Assembly (NCBI GenBank): GCA_950295325.1 | Contig: OX485803.1 | Span: 39,199,554 to 39,263,553, forward strand | Direction of reading: 5' to 3' | Source: Polytrichum commune | Lineage: Eukaryota > Streptophyta > Polytrichopsida > Polytrichales > Polytrichaceae | Length of the DNA stretch: 64,000 nt | Shown here: positions 1-12,712 of the stretch, piece by piece | Position numbering within the stretch: position 1 is the first letter of the stretch | Layout of the letters: each line of letters begins with the position of its first letter | The notes under the pieces: generated by a model | Seen by the model: the letters and a program-made list of their open reading frames with translations, nothing else | What the model was told of the DNA's origin: nothing | Databases searched by the model: none | Translations under genes and position numbers: made by a program

Positions 1-2757
1 ACACATGCGAAACAAAAATCAGCATTTCCACAATCCTGCAGCCATCCACACATCATGTTAATGGCGTAAACAATTGAAATAGAAACTACAAAGGTCATTG
101 ATGAAGCAACTCCTTTGAACTAACACAAAAAGGGATCGTACCTGAAGGCAAACTTTGGCTGGATTTATTGCACATATCTTGCAAGGTTGAAGTATTTTTT
201 TTGCAATGTTGGGACTGGTCGCACTATTGGGTGAATCATCATGTGATAGATGAGGTGAATCATCAGGGGAATCTTGTTGTGACTCCTCAGGTATTTGGTG
301 AGGTGTGGGGAGTCCAGGTATATGAGCAGTAGCCAATGAATGTGGTGATGCAGTCGAAGGTGAGCTGGATGGAGCATAGCACGATGCCCCATGTTCCACA
401 ATAGTTCCTGAATCTGCAAAAACAACAAGTACTTGGAAATCAATTTTTTATTTATTGATTTTATGGTTCAAAGGATTTTTTCCTGAAATTTTTATGCAAG
501 GTAAAAGTAGTAAGTCAGGAATGTTAAAAGTACTTTGGCATGCAAAAGGAAGGCAACATGTCACTCAAGGAAAGTTCAGGAATTTGTGAACTAGTTTTGG
601 TATGATTTAGGACCTTTGAAGTACTTTAATATTGAGAGGAGGAAAAAAAAGTAAAGTACTTACAAGGCAAGTAATCTATGAAAATAAGAAATAAATAGCC
701 GGAAGTACCAAGTATTCATAAAGGACTTTGTGCCGATGGCAAAGGGTTTAGGAAGTTCCTGAAGATTGAAAAGGACTCCCATACATCCTTAGGCTTTACT
801 TTCGCCTAAACCCTAAACCCACAGAATTCACCCATGACTTCCAAGGAATTCATTGAACTCCAAACACATTCCATGCATGTCAAGAATGGGTTTTTTGTTC
901 TTGCATGAAGCATACAAAGAAAGGACTTTGTCTTGAATATACTCTAAAGCATGCAGAAGATATAAGGAGAAGGGAATGAAAACAAGTAGTACTAGGAATG
1001 TTTGCAAAGTTATTTAGGTCATTTATTTCACTAAACAAGAAATGAACACATAAAATAATGCAAGTTAGAGTAAGTGTGCTCACCAGATTGAGGAGATATG
1101 TTGTTTAAGGCAAGAATTGTAGGCTTCCGCCCATGTTCTCCATAAGGTCTTATTCCCCATGTTGTGAGGCATTTGATGTCAATATCTTCTCCACGATCAG
1201 GAACTAAACATGCTAGCGAATTTCTAGCATGTTATGTAAAAACACCGTGGATGGTAGGTGTGGCCACAACTAGCTGCCAAATGCTCATGACATTCATACC
1301 ACAAATTGCAAACACGACAAGGGTTGAGTATGGAAATACTCTCTTTTGGGGAGTCTGGATGTGAGGGAAGGGGTTGTGGATAGAGGATTGCACCTCCACC
1401 CTTCTCCATTCTCAAAATTCGTTGTTGGAAAGCAGGTTGCAAGGACTCCAAGGACTTCATGATGACCAAAATAGATTTGTATTCCTTCCCGTCTAAGCCC
1501 TCGCCTTCATGTAGGGCATCACACTCCTCTCTGGTAACCCTAAGCTTCTCTACTGCATACCTCTCAGTCATCCTTTCACATGCTTTCTGGCATTCTAATT
1601 CCTTAAGGGTTTCAGAAGCCAACCTCAGCGCATCTTTCTTTTGAGCAATTTCAGAATCAAAGTGCCCAATATCAGATCCACTGTATCCAATGTCTAAACA
1701 AGCGGATTTTTTTCACTAAAAGGTCTTTAAGCACGGTCTCTAAGTTCTCAACAACCACCTTGGCTGCAGTAACTTTAACATCATATTTCTCAAACTCAGA
1801 CAGGGTTGCATTGTAAATGGCTTCATGCTAGGATAACAAAAGTTGAATCCTTTGAGCCCCAATAGTTTTTTTTCTCTCCTTCTAATTTGAGGACCTCTGC
1901 CTTCTATTTTAGACTTGCACACAATTGTTCTTTACGAACCAATGTGGCTTTCATGCCCTCAATGTCCAGTACAGACCAATTAGGAGGTGTTATAACCTTC
2001 GCAGATGTCATTTTCCCTCAACCCATTCTAACCTCAGAAGGAACTCTAATAAGAAGTGGTGCCCACCTTGAAATGGGAGTAGAAGAACACGTCTTAGCTA
2101 CTACAGATCCCCTAATACCAGATGGTTTAGGGGGATGTGACATGACCCCACTAGACCCTTGCTCACGTTGTTTCTTATTAGTATTTTTTGCTTTTACAGA
2201 GCACACCTTCACTCTGTGAGAATGAAGATGTGCAGCAAAGGCCGCCCAATTGACTTCAACACCCCTACCCTCAAGAAGGAGTCCCCGAGCAAACTGTAGA
2301 GTAAGTTCATTGTTAGTAATTTTGTTTTTAGAAGTCACTATGCAATACAATTCTTCAACTTCTCTAGCCGCTTCCGGTGTGAGGCGGTAATCATAACGCG
2401 AGCCATTCTTACTGGACTTTGGACCAAATGCTTGTTCCAACTCTTCCTTGCTAACATCCCTCTGTGAAATCCTCAACACATCCAGTCTGTTATTGCGCAG
2501 ACCCTTCATTGCCTGAAACCATTGGGGCATTCTGAAGGTTGCCAATACTTTTTACCTGCACATGTGGTTTCTAAATACATTGTGTTATTGAAAAACTTGT
2601 ATAACTTCCAGAATACAAACAAAAGGATCACAAAAACATGTTTTCCACACAACTGAACAATAAACACAGTGTAATGATGAAAACCTAATGTAATTTTACT
2701 CACCTTTGTCAATGTTTGTGCAACCTTGCCAATGCAAAATGGAATGAGAATCTTCAT
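1..2757 (-). pseudogene. Decayed multi-exon gene: coiled coil plus RING-like Cys/His cluster, 3' end outside window
   Basis: Read on the minus strand. Exon 1 is 2757-2704 (ATG, 18 codons, donor AAAG|GTGAGT). A long exon runs from about 2550 to 1084 (donor CTG|GTGAGC), and the next exon is 413-142 (acceptor TTTGCAG, donor CAG|GTACGA). The phases of the last two join correctly (G + AT gives Asp). The long exon encodes a charged segment (about 2545-2020), a Lys/Glu-rich probable coiled coil (about 1990-1400) and a cluster CRVCNLWYECHEHL...CGHTYHPRCF (1230-1320), which resembles a RING-variant zinc finger. The next exon is Ser/Pro/His-rich and ends with another CKIC pair. Damage: in-frame TGA at 2018-2020, TAG at 1904-1906, TAG at 1828-1830, and frameshifts near 1868 (A-run), 1710 and 1235. 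The join of exon 1 to exon 2 is not settled. Function unknown; an E3-ligase-like role would be a guess. It may be a lineage-specific gene or TE cargo. Confidence 0.55.
1225..1325 (-). other. RING-like Cys/His cluster within the decayed gene
   Basis: The translated motif is C-x2-C-x5-C then CGH-x-YH-x2-CF, with further Cys residues downstream in a shifted frame (ACLVP, IKCLTTWGIRP at 1110-1220). The spacing resembles RING/PHD-type zinc ligands. A one-base frameshift lies immediately after the cluster. Metal binding is inferred from spacing alone. Confidence 0.45.
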
Positions 2758-4001
2758 GGTTAAATGATTTGAAAGAACAGAGATTGGAGGGAAGCAAACA
2801 GGAGGGAGATTGCGAGGAGGGAGATGGCGACTTCAAATTAAAAGTTGGTGGGAAGCTTTGGAAGAGAGCGAGAAGAAAGTTGTGGAAACTGAGTCGGCAG
2901 AGGGCGGGAGGCGTTGGTCAGTCCATGCAGTTTAGGGTTTAGGGAATGGTAGTAGTCCCTCGGGCAGTGGAATATACATTTTTTTTAGTAATAAATCAAA
3001 ATACCCTAAACGTACCCATATATTGTGAGTCCTTAAGTCCTTTGTCCCAAAAGTAGTACCCCAACCGTGAATGGACCCAATGCAACACTATTATTGAGAC
3101 ATCAATCTATGTAACCACCCTTTAGCATCATAACCCTCATAATAATACATGGTATTGCATGTGTATACAGAACATAAGGGCAAGTGACCCCCCTACATGA
3201 GTCACTTATGAAGATTTCTCAAGCCGTTCAATGCACATTCCATGGGGGGGTGGACTCTTCATAGCACATCTAAACTAATGTGAGTGTAGAAAGGGGGATT
3301 ATTCAAGTCATTAGCGTACATAATATACACAAAGGAAATGTAAATTAAAAAAGGTTATTAAAAAAAATTTGAGGTAAAGGGAGCCCTAAGGATTAGACAA
3401 ATAAATGACAATAGATGTGCTAGATTGATCCAATTTACTTAGATTTAGTTCATACAAATGATGTATGTTTTAGGGTCAAGTACTATATGTATATCTTATG
3501 GTTGAAAAACTTCATGTTTAGAAAATGAAAGTGGATTATATATGTAATGAATGCCTATTATTTCATGATTTATATTTTGTGTTTGTAGTGGAGGAATTTA
3601 TCACATTAAATTGGAAAGCTTAGTGTAAATACATGAGTCCATTTTCTAGCTTATTATTAGTACATATACATTAGTTATTCTCTATATATTTCTTGTATAT
3701 AGGGGGTTTTATTTCATAGTCACCCATGCACGTCATTTAGGTTTCCATTGAAGAGTCTACCCCCGGGAGGCAATGATGTTTTAATGGCTTAGGGTTGTGA
3801 AGGTGGTAAAATATAGGACGAAAAAAATAGTTTGTAATAGCCTCAAGAGGGGCACATTCTTTGAAGATGACCGCTTGATCAAACGATGATTAGGTGGGCT
3901 ACATGATCACACTATTTTGGATAATTGAAGAATGTAATGCATTAATGTTCTAAGGGTACATAAGTCTCTCACCTACGTATGGTCCAATGATATGCGGGAT
4001 T
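2758..4001. other. No gene seen; AT-rich spacer
   Basis: This includes the presumed 5' flank of the minus-strand pseudogene (purine-rich 2770-2900, a telomere-like TTTAGGG pair near 2935). No ORF with recognisable protein similarity and no clear repeat boundary was found. Confidence 0.4.
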
Positions 4002-4521
4002 CACGGGTAGATCACTTAGTGCATTTTAAAAATGGCGTGCGGCATAATATAGAGAGGATTAAAATCATTTGAACTAAAAATTATAAAGGAATTCCAAATA
4101 ATGAAGGGGCCATTAAATGTAGACAATCCCATTATAAGTAAGTTAGATGGACATAAAACGTGGGCCATTATTTTTTTGTAAAATTAATATAGGGGCTGAA
4201 GATAAGGATCCTAGAAGGTATGTTTAGTATGGTATGTAAATGGGTTTAGGACTCACGGGGATGGATGATAATTGGGATTTTTGTTTGTCCAAAAATGGAT
4301 GAAAAGGGAACGCGCCATCGTTAAAAGGAATATAGAGTACAAAAAATTGCAGTGACTTGGACAATATAAGTAATGGAAGGGTGCAAACAAATGGGCCATT
4401 TTTGAAATTTAAGTAATTATAGGGAGGCTTTAATTCAACTCTTGAAGGTAAATAGCCCCAAAACAAAAAAAAACCCAGCCGCACGTGGTGCACAAAAATG
4501 CCTTAGAGTGATCTACCCGTG
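4002..4521. mobile_element. Non-autonomous hAT-like MITE (520 bp) with 8-bp TSD
   Basis: The ends are inverted repeats of about 45 bp beginning CACGGGTAGATCACT and continuing through GCATTTT to GCGTGCGGC on the left; the right end reads as the complement with a few mismatches. It is flanked by a perfect 8-bp direct repeat GCGGGATT at 3994-4001 and 4522-4529. An 8-bp TSD with short TIRs is typical of the hAT superfamily. The interior has no coding similarity, so it would have to be mobilised in trans. The boundary call is strong; the superfamily call rests on TSD length. Confidence 0.75.
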
Positions 4522-4917
4522 GCGGGATTCTACATGACCGTTATCAAATAACACAAAGCCATGGATAAACAAATTCCACATTGTCATCATCATCATAGTG
4601 AAAAATATTCCTTTATCATGCTCAATACTTGGGGTCAATATCACATTGATATGTGTGTGTTCCAACCTTTATATAACGATTAGTGCATGCTACATACTAC
4701 GTTGGTAACGAGTTTAATGATACATGCACAACACTGGACAGGTGCTTCCAAGATCCATTGAACTTGCTTGCATCTATATGAGTTGTAGGGTTTATCGTTC
4801 CCAAAGTTAAGCCACTACGTTGAGGTTTCCCAATGTTGGCACACAACGCCCCTTAATAAATGAAATTGGTATGCAAGGTGTGCCATTTTGTGTTTGGATG
4901 TGCATTGTGTTTTGTCA

Positions 4918-5864
4918 TTTTTGCGTGGTGTATGTCTTGTGTCTTTAGATATGGCTTACCAATGCATGGCCAAGGCTATCATGGAAACCCCCACCGCTAA
5001 ATTTTATCCTATTGTTGTGGTTGAAAGCAAGCAATTCTTCTCCAAGGTGGGTCCCTACACTTCATACACCTAAAGAATAAAGCCATGTTCATGGGCCATC
5101 TTTGGATGTCAACCTTGATGAAATCTTGTCCCTTCCCCCACCTCCCCCCCCCCCCCCCCCCCGGTACTCCAACTACATGAACTTTGTTTAATTCCAAACA
5201 TTTCATTCCAAGGGGGTATGGGTATTGTGGACTGCCATTGGCTTCAAAAGACCACTTCAATTTGATAATTTAAAGGATTTGACCACACTATAGCCATGAG
5301 GATCATAAACATCAATATTTTTTTTATAATTTGTTGGTCAAATGCACCCAACATCTACAATATTCCCAAAGACACATGTCACCATTGCTGCAAATCCAAC
5401 ACGATTCTTTTCAAGGATATAAGAACACAATACATTGGAGGATGTTGAACTTGGTGGTTGGATCATGGTGTGGTCATGGAGGAGGGTTGCATAGCCTTTC
5501 GAAGTGATTGGGATTTGAGCACTTCCGTCATAGAAAATGGGTCGGTCACATGCTCATAGTAGGTTTAAATAATAATTAATTACAAATGCAAACACAAGTC
5601 ATTTGCATGACATTGCAAATATCAATGTGCATTGGGTTGAAGAGGGATGGCAATACGAGCAACCATGTGCCATTGGAATTTTGGCTTCACACCAACGGTA
5701 TCGAGTTTTGCGTTATAAGAAGGAAAAACAACTACATATTTGATTGGCCATGTGTTGCAACTACATGGCCAATGAAGATTGTGATTTATAGTTGGATGAC
5801 CCATTGTTCCAATGCAAGAGAATGGACATACGTGTTTCTTTCACTAGTATGCCAATCTAGATAA
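4918..5864 (+). pseudogene. Relic of a related MULE transposase, plus strand
   Basis: Two blocks match different parts of the transposase at 29-35 kb. At 4944-5045 the translation SLDMAYQCMAKAIMETPTAK...SKQFFSK parallels SLDMAYQCVANEVLKTPTTK...SKQFLAD of the large copy. At 5670-5790 EFWLHTNGIEFCVIRRKNNY and FDWPCVATTWPMKI parallel EFWFCPDDIKRCVSGSKKKY and LDWPIVPNTWPVKI, the region upstream of the SWIM finger. The blocks are in the right order but the catalytic region between them is absent or unrecognisable, so this is an internally deleted, old copy. A 17-bp poly-C tract interrupts it at 5146-5162. No TIRs were located. Confidence 0.65.
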
Positions 5865-5865
5865 A

Positions 5866-8800
5866 ATATCTCCCCTTACATGACCTAATATTAAAGCAAT
5901 ATGTTGGAATACCCTCATATGATTTTGTGGAAACAAAATAGAAAATATTGGACATGTATTATGTTGTTTTTGTCATAGCCATTACATACCCATGATATGG
6001 AACCATCATAATTATCATGGGTATGGAATGTTTCAATGCCAATATCCAACAATGCACATGCCCTAAATTCATCAAGATGAGGAAAATATGTGCTTAACAT
6101 GGTATTCGTGAAAACGTCACTTGGTACGTAAAAATGTCACTCGTGTTGTTTTCTTGAATACAAGGAAGGTTGGCTTGAATTGGCTTTTGGAGGTAGCTTT
6201 TGCCAACTACATTTGGATGTATTTCCAAAATGCTAGTAACATGTGCAAGTGATAACTAGAAAAGAAGACTTTTGAATAAAACATGACAATGCTTGAGAAT
6301 TTGTAAATAGAGTTGGGTACTTCAAATATGTAATGACGCACATTTGAATGATGTATAGTTCCATGTATGTGTGTGTGTATGTTAATAGTAGAAGTTTTTG
6401 AGAAATTCACTTGTATAATGCACATGTTCTTCATTGTTACTTCAAACATTCTTGATAGCAATCAAATTATACATGATATAAAACAATTTCTTATTTACTC
6501 TATGAACTTGTACCATAGGTGCTCATACATAGTTATCTACAAAATGCAAGTTTTCTCAAAGTTTGAGTGCACTCACTGAGTCAACCTATAAAGAAAAATC
6601 GTTACATATGAATGTGATGTTTTCATGAATATTGTGTTTGCTCTATGAGGAATGGGAAATGGGTGCCTTGCAAACACCTTTAATATGAATTGAAATTTCT
6701 ATGCAAGGTGTGCTTCGACAATAGACAATCTTTGGTGGGTGACTCCATCGTCTTAGAAACCATGTGGGAAAAAGGTACGGTCATTTGTTAAGGGGAATTT
6801 ACTAGAGAGTGAATACCACATGCAATAGCAACCACAATATCAAAAGGTTCATGAAACTACTACAAGCAAATACCACATGTTATGCTAGGTATAACAATAG
6901 AAGGTATTTGCACTTACCACAAGGTATCATAGGGCTGGAAATTGGTAGGGGGACAAGGCTCAGGCTACTATATATGGAGCATTGAGCTTAGTTGTAAGGG
7001 ATAAGGTGGTAGGTAATTATTTACTATCACTTTTGTGAGACAGATAGGTAGGACCTCAGCGAATGGGTTGCATCGAGTTAAATAGGATAGTTTTTTTTAG
7101 TATTGTTTCTACCACACATCACTCTAACATGCTTAGAGGCCACAACACCCTCTCCTAAAAGTATATGAGCTTTCTTGTAGAAGAGATACGAGGGAGAAAC
7201 TCTAATAAGATAGAGGTGAGTTTGCATAGTGTGTGGATTTCATAAGTTGTAGGAGTTGATGGTTTGTTGTGGTGTGATTATTTTCCAACATTGTAGCCCA
7301 TACTACACGAACAATTTTTTTGTATTACTTTGTGAATGAACCGTGCTTTGATACTATGTCATGTGTTATGGTAGTCAAAGTATGTACTTAGTGAGGTCAT
7401 GAAGTCTTGTATGGGGATTTGGAATACCTACCAAAGTCAATGGTAGTACAACTAAGTAATATGAAAGCTCTATAGCACATGGTAGATATTTATGAGGGGT
7501 GTTGCCTATGTTCTATTGTGTATTTTTCTTCTCTTGGTACTATTCATAAGTGCTATGTTGTGGGAGTAACGGTAGGAGACTTAGTATTGGTTACATCATA
7601 GAGGTTAGGGTCGGTAATACTAGAGATAGAGTATACACCTATGGGAGTAGTAGCAACAATATCCTAACACCCTCCTATAATAATTCAACCTCTGTGTGTG
7701 CTTTTCAGAGATGTTGGTACTACATGTTCCAGTGGTGTTACCATGGGCAGAGCATAAAGTTCCACCTAGAGCAGAGTTGGTTGGTAAGGTTAGGTAAAGT
7801 TCAGTTACTGCAAGGAAGATTTTGGTAAGAGACTGGTATCATTAACATCAATCTTATTCCTTGCAGCTTAAATGTTAAAAAAGGTTAATAAAAAATTCTA
7901 AGGAAGGTTTGAAAAAATATTAAATGTGTAGGTATAAATAAGAGAGGATGAGTGCAAAAATCAAGTGGTAGGGAAATTGGTAAGTCTAAGATAGCATTGG
8001 ATATTAACGAAGAATGGATGGATGAAGTGTTTTGGATGTAATATCCTTTGTTGTGTATGAAACCTAGAAACGTTATAATATTTTGCTCAATATATTGTTT
8101 TGTAAGGTTAAATTTGTGCAACTAGGTGTTGGTTAGGCCGAGTATGCGTAGGGTCCCATGCACCTTATTATATACTAGGATTTGCATCTTTTGTTAATGG
8201 CTTTTGTGCTGCTCAATTTGTTGTCATAAGGGTTTAATGATTTCCATTGTGTGCATGCAAGGTTTTTTGCCAATCGGCTTTTTCTTTGTGATTGAGAGGA
8301 CCATTGCATATTTGGGGCATGACATGGAGTCTCCAATGTGACATTATCCATTTTTTTGGTTTGAATTGTGAGTGATGTCAACTAAGGTCTTATTGTCTAG
8401 TTGGTATTCCTTTCTTGGTTCAATATTGTCTACTTTTGGTTCCCAACATGTTATTGTACTTGTAAGTTGGGAAATGAAAGTGCATTTTGTTCAATATTGT
8501 CTACTTCTGGTTCCCAACATGTTATTGTACTTGTAAGTTGGGAAACAAAAGTGCATATTTTGCATGTTATGAAAAGAAAAGAGAACTATAATGGGTCTCC
8601 TCTAACAAAATTGTGCATGTGGTTCCTTAACCTAAAACGAAGTGACATTCCTTAGCAAACAATTTATTCACCCCCCAAGCTACACCTACAACGAGATTAT
8701 GCTACTCCTTAGCTTATCAAAGTCGTTGGAAACTTATACATTACTTTTATTTTTAATGTCATTTCATGATTTTTCAAAAATTACAATTGATGACATTAAA

Positions 8801-10455
8801 GGTTTGTAATCAGCAATGGTTACAACCAATAATCAATATGAGATTCTAACAAAATGCTTCATGATTTGACCACACACTATAGTGCATGGTAATAGGCACT
8901 CTTTCATGTTTAAAATTAATACTATAATATCCTTATCTTATAGCAAAGTTGTCAAACCGATTACAAAAGTAATGTTATAAACACACTATACTTGAGAAGA
9001 TTTATTTTGAACTCACTGCTCACTACTCATCACTCGTGTCTTAGCTTCCCTCCATCCTAACACATATTTTAGGGACCCAACAACCACATTATATTGGAAA
9101 ATGTCCATTAGTTGAATCATTGCATCTAAAATTAGTAAATGTTTTTGAGAGAAACAATGTTCAAAATTGTGGGCGTATATGCAAAGGCGAAAGAGTATAT
9201 TGTATGTAAGCCACATGAAAATGTAACTCTATGTTGGATGTGTTGTCGTGTAGGCTCCATGTCATTTTGGGGATTCACATTGGCTACTATTTTCCACATG
9301 CAAGCTTAAAGTGAAGTTGGACGGTCGTTTTGGCATGAGTGGTTTTTTTAGTGTAGGACATTCACTCGGTCCATGGGGTAGAAAAGTGGACCCGCGTCAT
9401 TGGTAGAGAAGTGTCCGAGGTGATATTGTGCAAAAGATTTCATGCAATGTATTGGACCAAGTCAAGGTGAGCCCCGTGTAGGTACATGTTTTCCCAAAAT
9501 CCTCTATTGCCATGAGTGCGCGTTGTGAAACATAGTGCGCATCATTTGAGTGGACGCTAGACTTGTTTATGGCCCCTTGGAGGGAGATGCCAAATAATTT
9601 AAGTGCTTGAATGAATGATGATAACGCTACTCTAGGGCAAGATGTTGCTTGCAAAATCGTTGGCAAACCTCTTTACAACAAAGTAATGCTTCTTTTTAAG
9701 ATTTGGGCCTCAACTTTTCTAGAATCCTTGTAGACCTAACAATCCCCAAATGGGACTTGCACTTTCAAATGGAGAGATCTTGCTTTCAAATAGGTGAATC
9801 TCAACAACTCTTTTTTAGCACACTTTTTTTTTAAAATTAAAAAAAAAAATCTACAACCTCCAAGTGCATGATCATGTGCATTCATTAATAATTATCTTTT
9901 ATGCTTCGTGATAGTTTAGCAATTTGGTCATTTGAAAAAATCATAATGTTTGTGGTTCCCCATTGCTCTATGACGATAATGGTCTATGTAGTCATATTAC
10001 TCTTTTAAAAGCTCACTTCGTGAGTGCACAAAAAAAATGCCCATTCCTAATAATGAGCAATGGACATTCTTGAGCAAAATTGAAGTTGCAGGGGAAAACT
10101 TCAACATTGAATATGTGAATAGTAGGTGTCAAGGCAATTGTGACCAAGTAACAATGTGACCAATATTGGTGAAGCTAATAATTGTTGTATAATTGTGGTA
10201 TTGAATGCCACCAGGGTTGATGTGAGATGTGGTTCTTCCTAGGGAAAGGTCATTTTAGTCCCATGGTCCCCATCACTTCCTTTGCAATTTCAAGAATAAT
10301 ATACTCATCAAATGATGGCCATTATGGGAGGAACTTCAAATGTTCATTATCATCATTCACTATACTACAATAAAAATAATAATAAAGAAATGAATCTTAA
10401 ATTAATAATGAAAAATCCACGAGAGAGGAAAAATGTTGTGCTATATTCCGTGATG
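5866..10455. other. No gene seen; AT-rich DNA with one short tandem duplication
   Basis: No ORF shows recognisable protein features. A ~71-bp unit starting TTCAATATTGTCTAC is tandemly duplicated at 8419-8560. At 9009-9035 there is a short stretch CTCACTGCTCACTACTCATC resembling the subterminal repeats of the big MULE, possibly a remnant end. Long A/T runs occur at 9820-9850. Confidence 0.4.
8419..8560. repeat. Two-copy tandem duplication, ~71 bp unit
   Basis: The sequence TTCAATATTGTCTACTT...GTTGGGAAA is repeated head to tail with a few substitutions. It looks like a simple local duplication with no coding content. Confidence 0.8.
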
Positions 10456-10615
10456 CATAACATTATTCATATCCATAACAATGTTATGTGGGACTAATAA
10501 TATTTCATGGAATATTCCGTGATTTTTTTTACATTCATTTTGAATGTGGATATTTCCTATCAAGGAATATTGTCTATCCCACATAACATTGTTATGGATC
10601 TGAATAATGTTATAT
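10456..10615. mobile_element. Palindromic MITE-like element
   Basis: The inverted arms read CATAACATTATTCATATCC...AACAATGTTATGTGGGA and, at the far end, TCCCACATAACATTGTTATGGATCTGAATAATGTTAT. A related copy lies at 15519-15646, which supports an interspersed family. No TSD was identified. Confidence 0.6.
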
Positions 10616-11010
10616 GAAACCTCAAATCAACATATGGTATTTTATGTTATTGTGGTTACTTCTCTAGTGACAATTTTTATTGATAAGTTTACAAGTGTTT
10701 ACATCCCAACTTACTTTCAGTTCATCCAAAAGCCAATTATTGAAACAAAGTTTTGCATCTTAACAATTCCCAAAATGAACTATTGTTATGGATGATTGGA
10801 AATGGGTGAAAATTCACTGAGGAAGGGATAGTAGTTGCAACATTGTATATCTATATTGCCCAAATTCTTTTACAAGGAATAACAAATATATTGTTTGGTT
10901 CACATTTAGTGTTGTTGACAATATATGGGTTGTTTACAATTGGTATTGCGCAATACAAATAGAATTGATAACATTAAATACAATATTTAGTGTAGTGATA
11001 GCACACACGA
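10616..11010. mobile_element. Degenerate MITE of the ATATTTAGTGTAG family
   Basis: The right half (about 10870-10998: ACAAGGAATAACAAATA... to CAATATTTAGTGTAGTG) parallels the element at 62541-62919 (ACAAGGAATGACAAATAA... to ATCATATTTAGTGTAG). The left end is not clear. Confidence 0.45.
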
Positions 11011-11550
11011 TGGCCTCATGTCAAAGATTCTATCCATCGGGTTGTAGGTCTTTGGTCCTATAATGCCAATGCACTCTACTTGACATCAACTAGTCAAATA
11101 GAAAAAGAAGGTGTGTGGTCTTATTGTGAGAACTTTCGGATTCAAAAAAACAAAATTGAGCATTTGATCAGCTAAATACTTGTCTCATCCAATTACAAAT
11201 TGCAAAGTATCACAAATGTTGTTGATTCAAGTCCTACAATTGGAATAGAGATGCAATAATTATTAGAGTTTAAAGAGAAAACAATGATTTTTAATTGCTC
11301 ACATGGACTCTCCCAATTGCGCTCACAACTAAACCTAGAATGGTGTTTGCAATTTGAGCATGTAGTCCAGTCTCTTCATGGTGGTTTTATTGGTGTCCGT
11401 TCTTGATTTGCAAGCTTTGCCATATACCACTCAAATAAAACGTGTCTAGTTAACAAAGGTGACTAGGTAAGGTCTACACAAGCCTTTATAGCTACATGTA
11501 GACTGTGAGTAATATTCTGACCATCCTTGTTGCATTATCTAGGAGGACTA

Positions 11551-11870
11551 CACTAAAAAGGATATTTAGTGTTTGATTATATTTGATGTTGTTACCACCC
11601 TACCGTGCTCAACACTAATTTTAAAGTTCTTAACAATTAGTGTTAGACATAAATGTGCTGCTACCTTCCATACTGCCACCTCCCTACCTATGAAGCATGG
11701 ATTTCATATCCTTACTAACACTAAGTTCAAACATGTAACTTCCACATATTACCATATTTGATATTTAGTGGTTGAGTGTACATTTAATGTTACTTACTTT
11801 CATAGGGTTAATGACATTTAGTATATGCGTTCGTATTTAGTGTATTAAACACCAAATATCCTTTTAAGTG
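11551..11870. mobile_element. MITE with CACTAAAAAGGATATTTAGTG terminal repeats
   Basis: The left end CACTAAAAAGGATATTTAGT and the right end ACCAAATATCCTTTTAAGTG form imperfect inverted repeats. The left ~95 bp (through GTTGTTACCACCCTACC and CTCAACACTAATTTT) recur at 18461-18556 and, inverted, near 26930-27000, so this is a dispersed family. Confidence 0.6.
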
Positions 11871-12712
11871 TATTTTGAATATAAGATACGTGGGCCTTTA
11901 CCAAACACTTTGGACTCCAAATACACTTTGGGTTGCTGGATGGGATTGCAAATTGCCTCTTCTGGTTAGCAATTGTAAATTGTGACGATTGTTGTTCCAA
12001 GTGAGATGCATACTTGAGATGCATAGCTTATAAGCATTGAAAGTGAAGAATTTTCTTTCTCTTCAAAAATTCACGTAGTAAAACGGCACATATTTTGGTT
12101 TTGGTTTTTTTTATTTTTATTTTTAAAGGGCACTTATTGTAGTCAAGTTTTCATCTCTTAGTTATCAGAAATAAGTTGACCTATGTTGTGAATATGGGTT
12201 GGGAGAGAATATTGCCTTTGCAAATTTACAATACTTTCAGAACTTGGAATTAAATTGTAAATTTTCTATTAAACATTGTGATATCAATCTCCAGACTTGT
12301 AAAAAATCACTCCAGAATCACATTTGTACCATGGTTATGCAAAATTGCTTATGGTTAACATAATTGGGTTTGTTTACCTTAGTGGTCGACTAATGCTTGC
12401 ACAAACTGCATTGGTTTGTCTAATTGATGTTGGTTACTGTTTGGAGTTATGTGTTGCTATATCATTTTACTGAGAATATCATTTTTTACCCAAATTACAT
12501 GGGTAGTCAGTATGCATAACAAAGAATACGATATAACTTAGTTGGTAAAAAATGATATTGTCTGTAAAAAGTTATAGCAACGCATAACACCAAATGGGAA
12601 CCCACACTAATCAGACAAAACAATGAACCTTATGGATGGTGTATTGCTTGGGCACATTGGAGCATCTTATGAACATCGATTCAAAATGGAAAAAATCAAG
12701 GCATGTTACAAT
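11871..12712. other. No gene seen
   Basis: AT-rich. At 12430-12600 there is an imperfect inverted pair (TGTTTGGAGTTATGTGTTGC / GCAACGCATAACACCAAATG) typical of the interior of the ~225-bp MITE family, but its outer ends are lost. Confidence 0.4.

Noticed and set aside
800-825. Telomeric repeat CCCTAAA
   Set aside because: Only two tandem units; a telo-box-like chance or promoter element, not a telomere.
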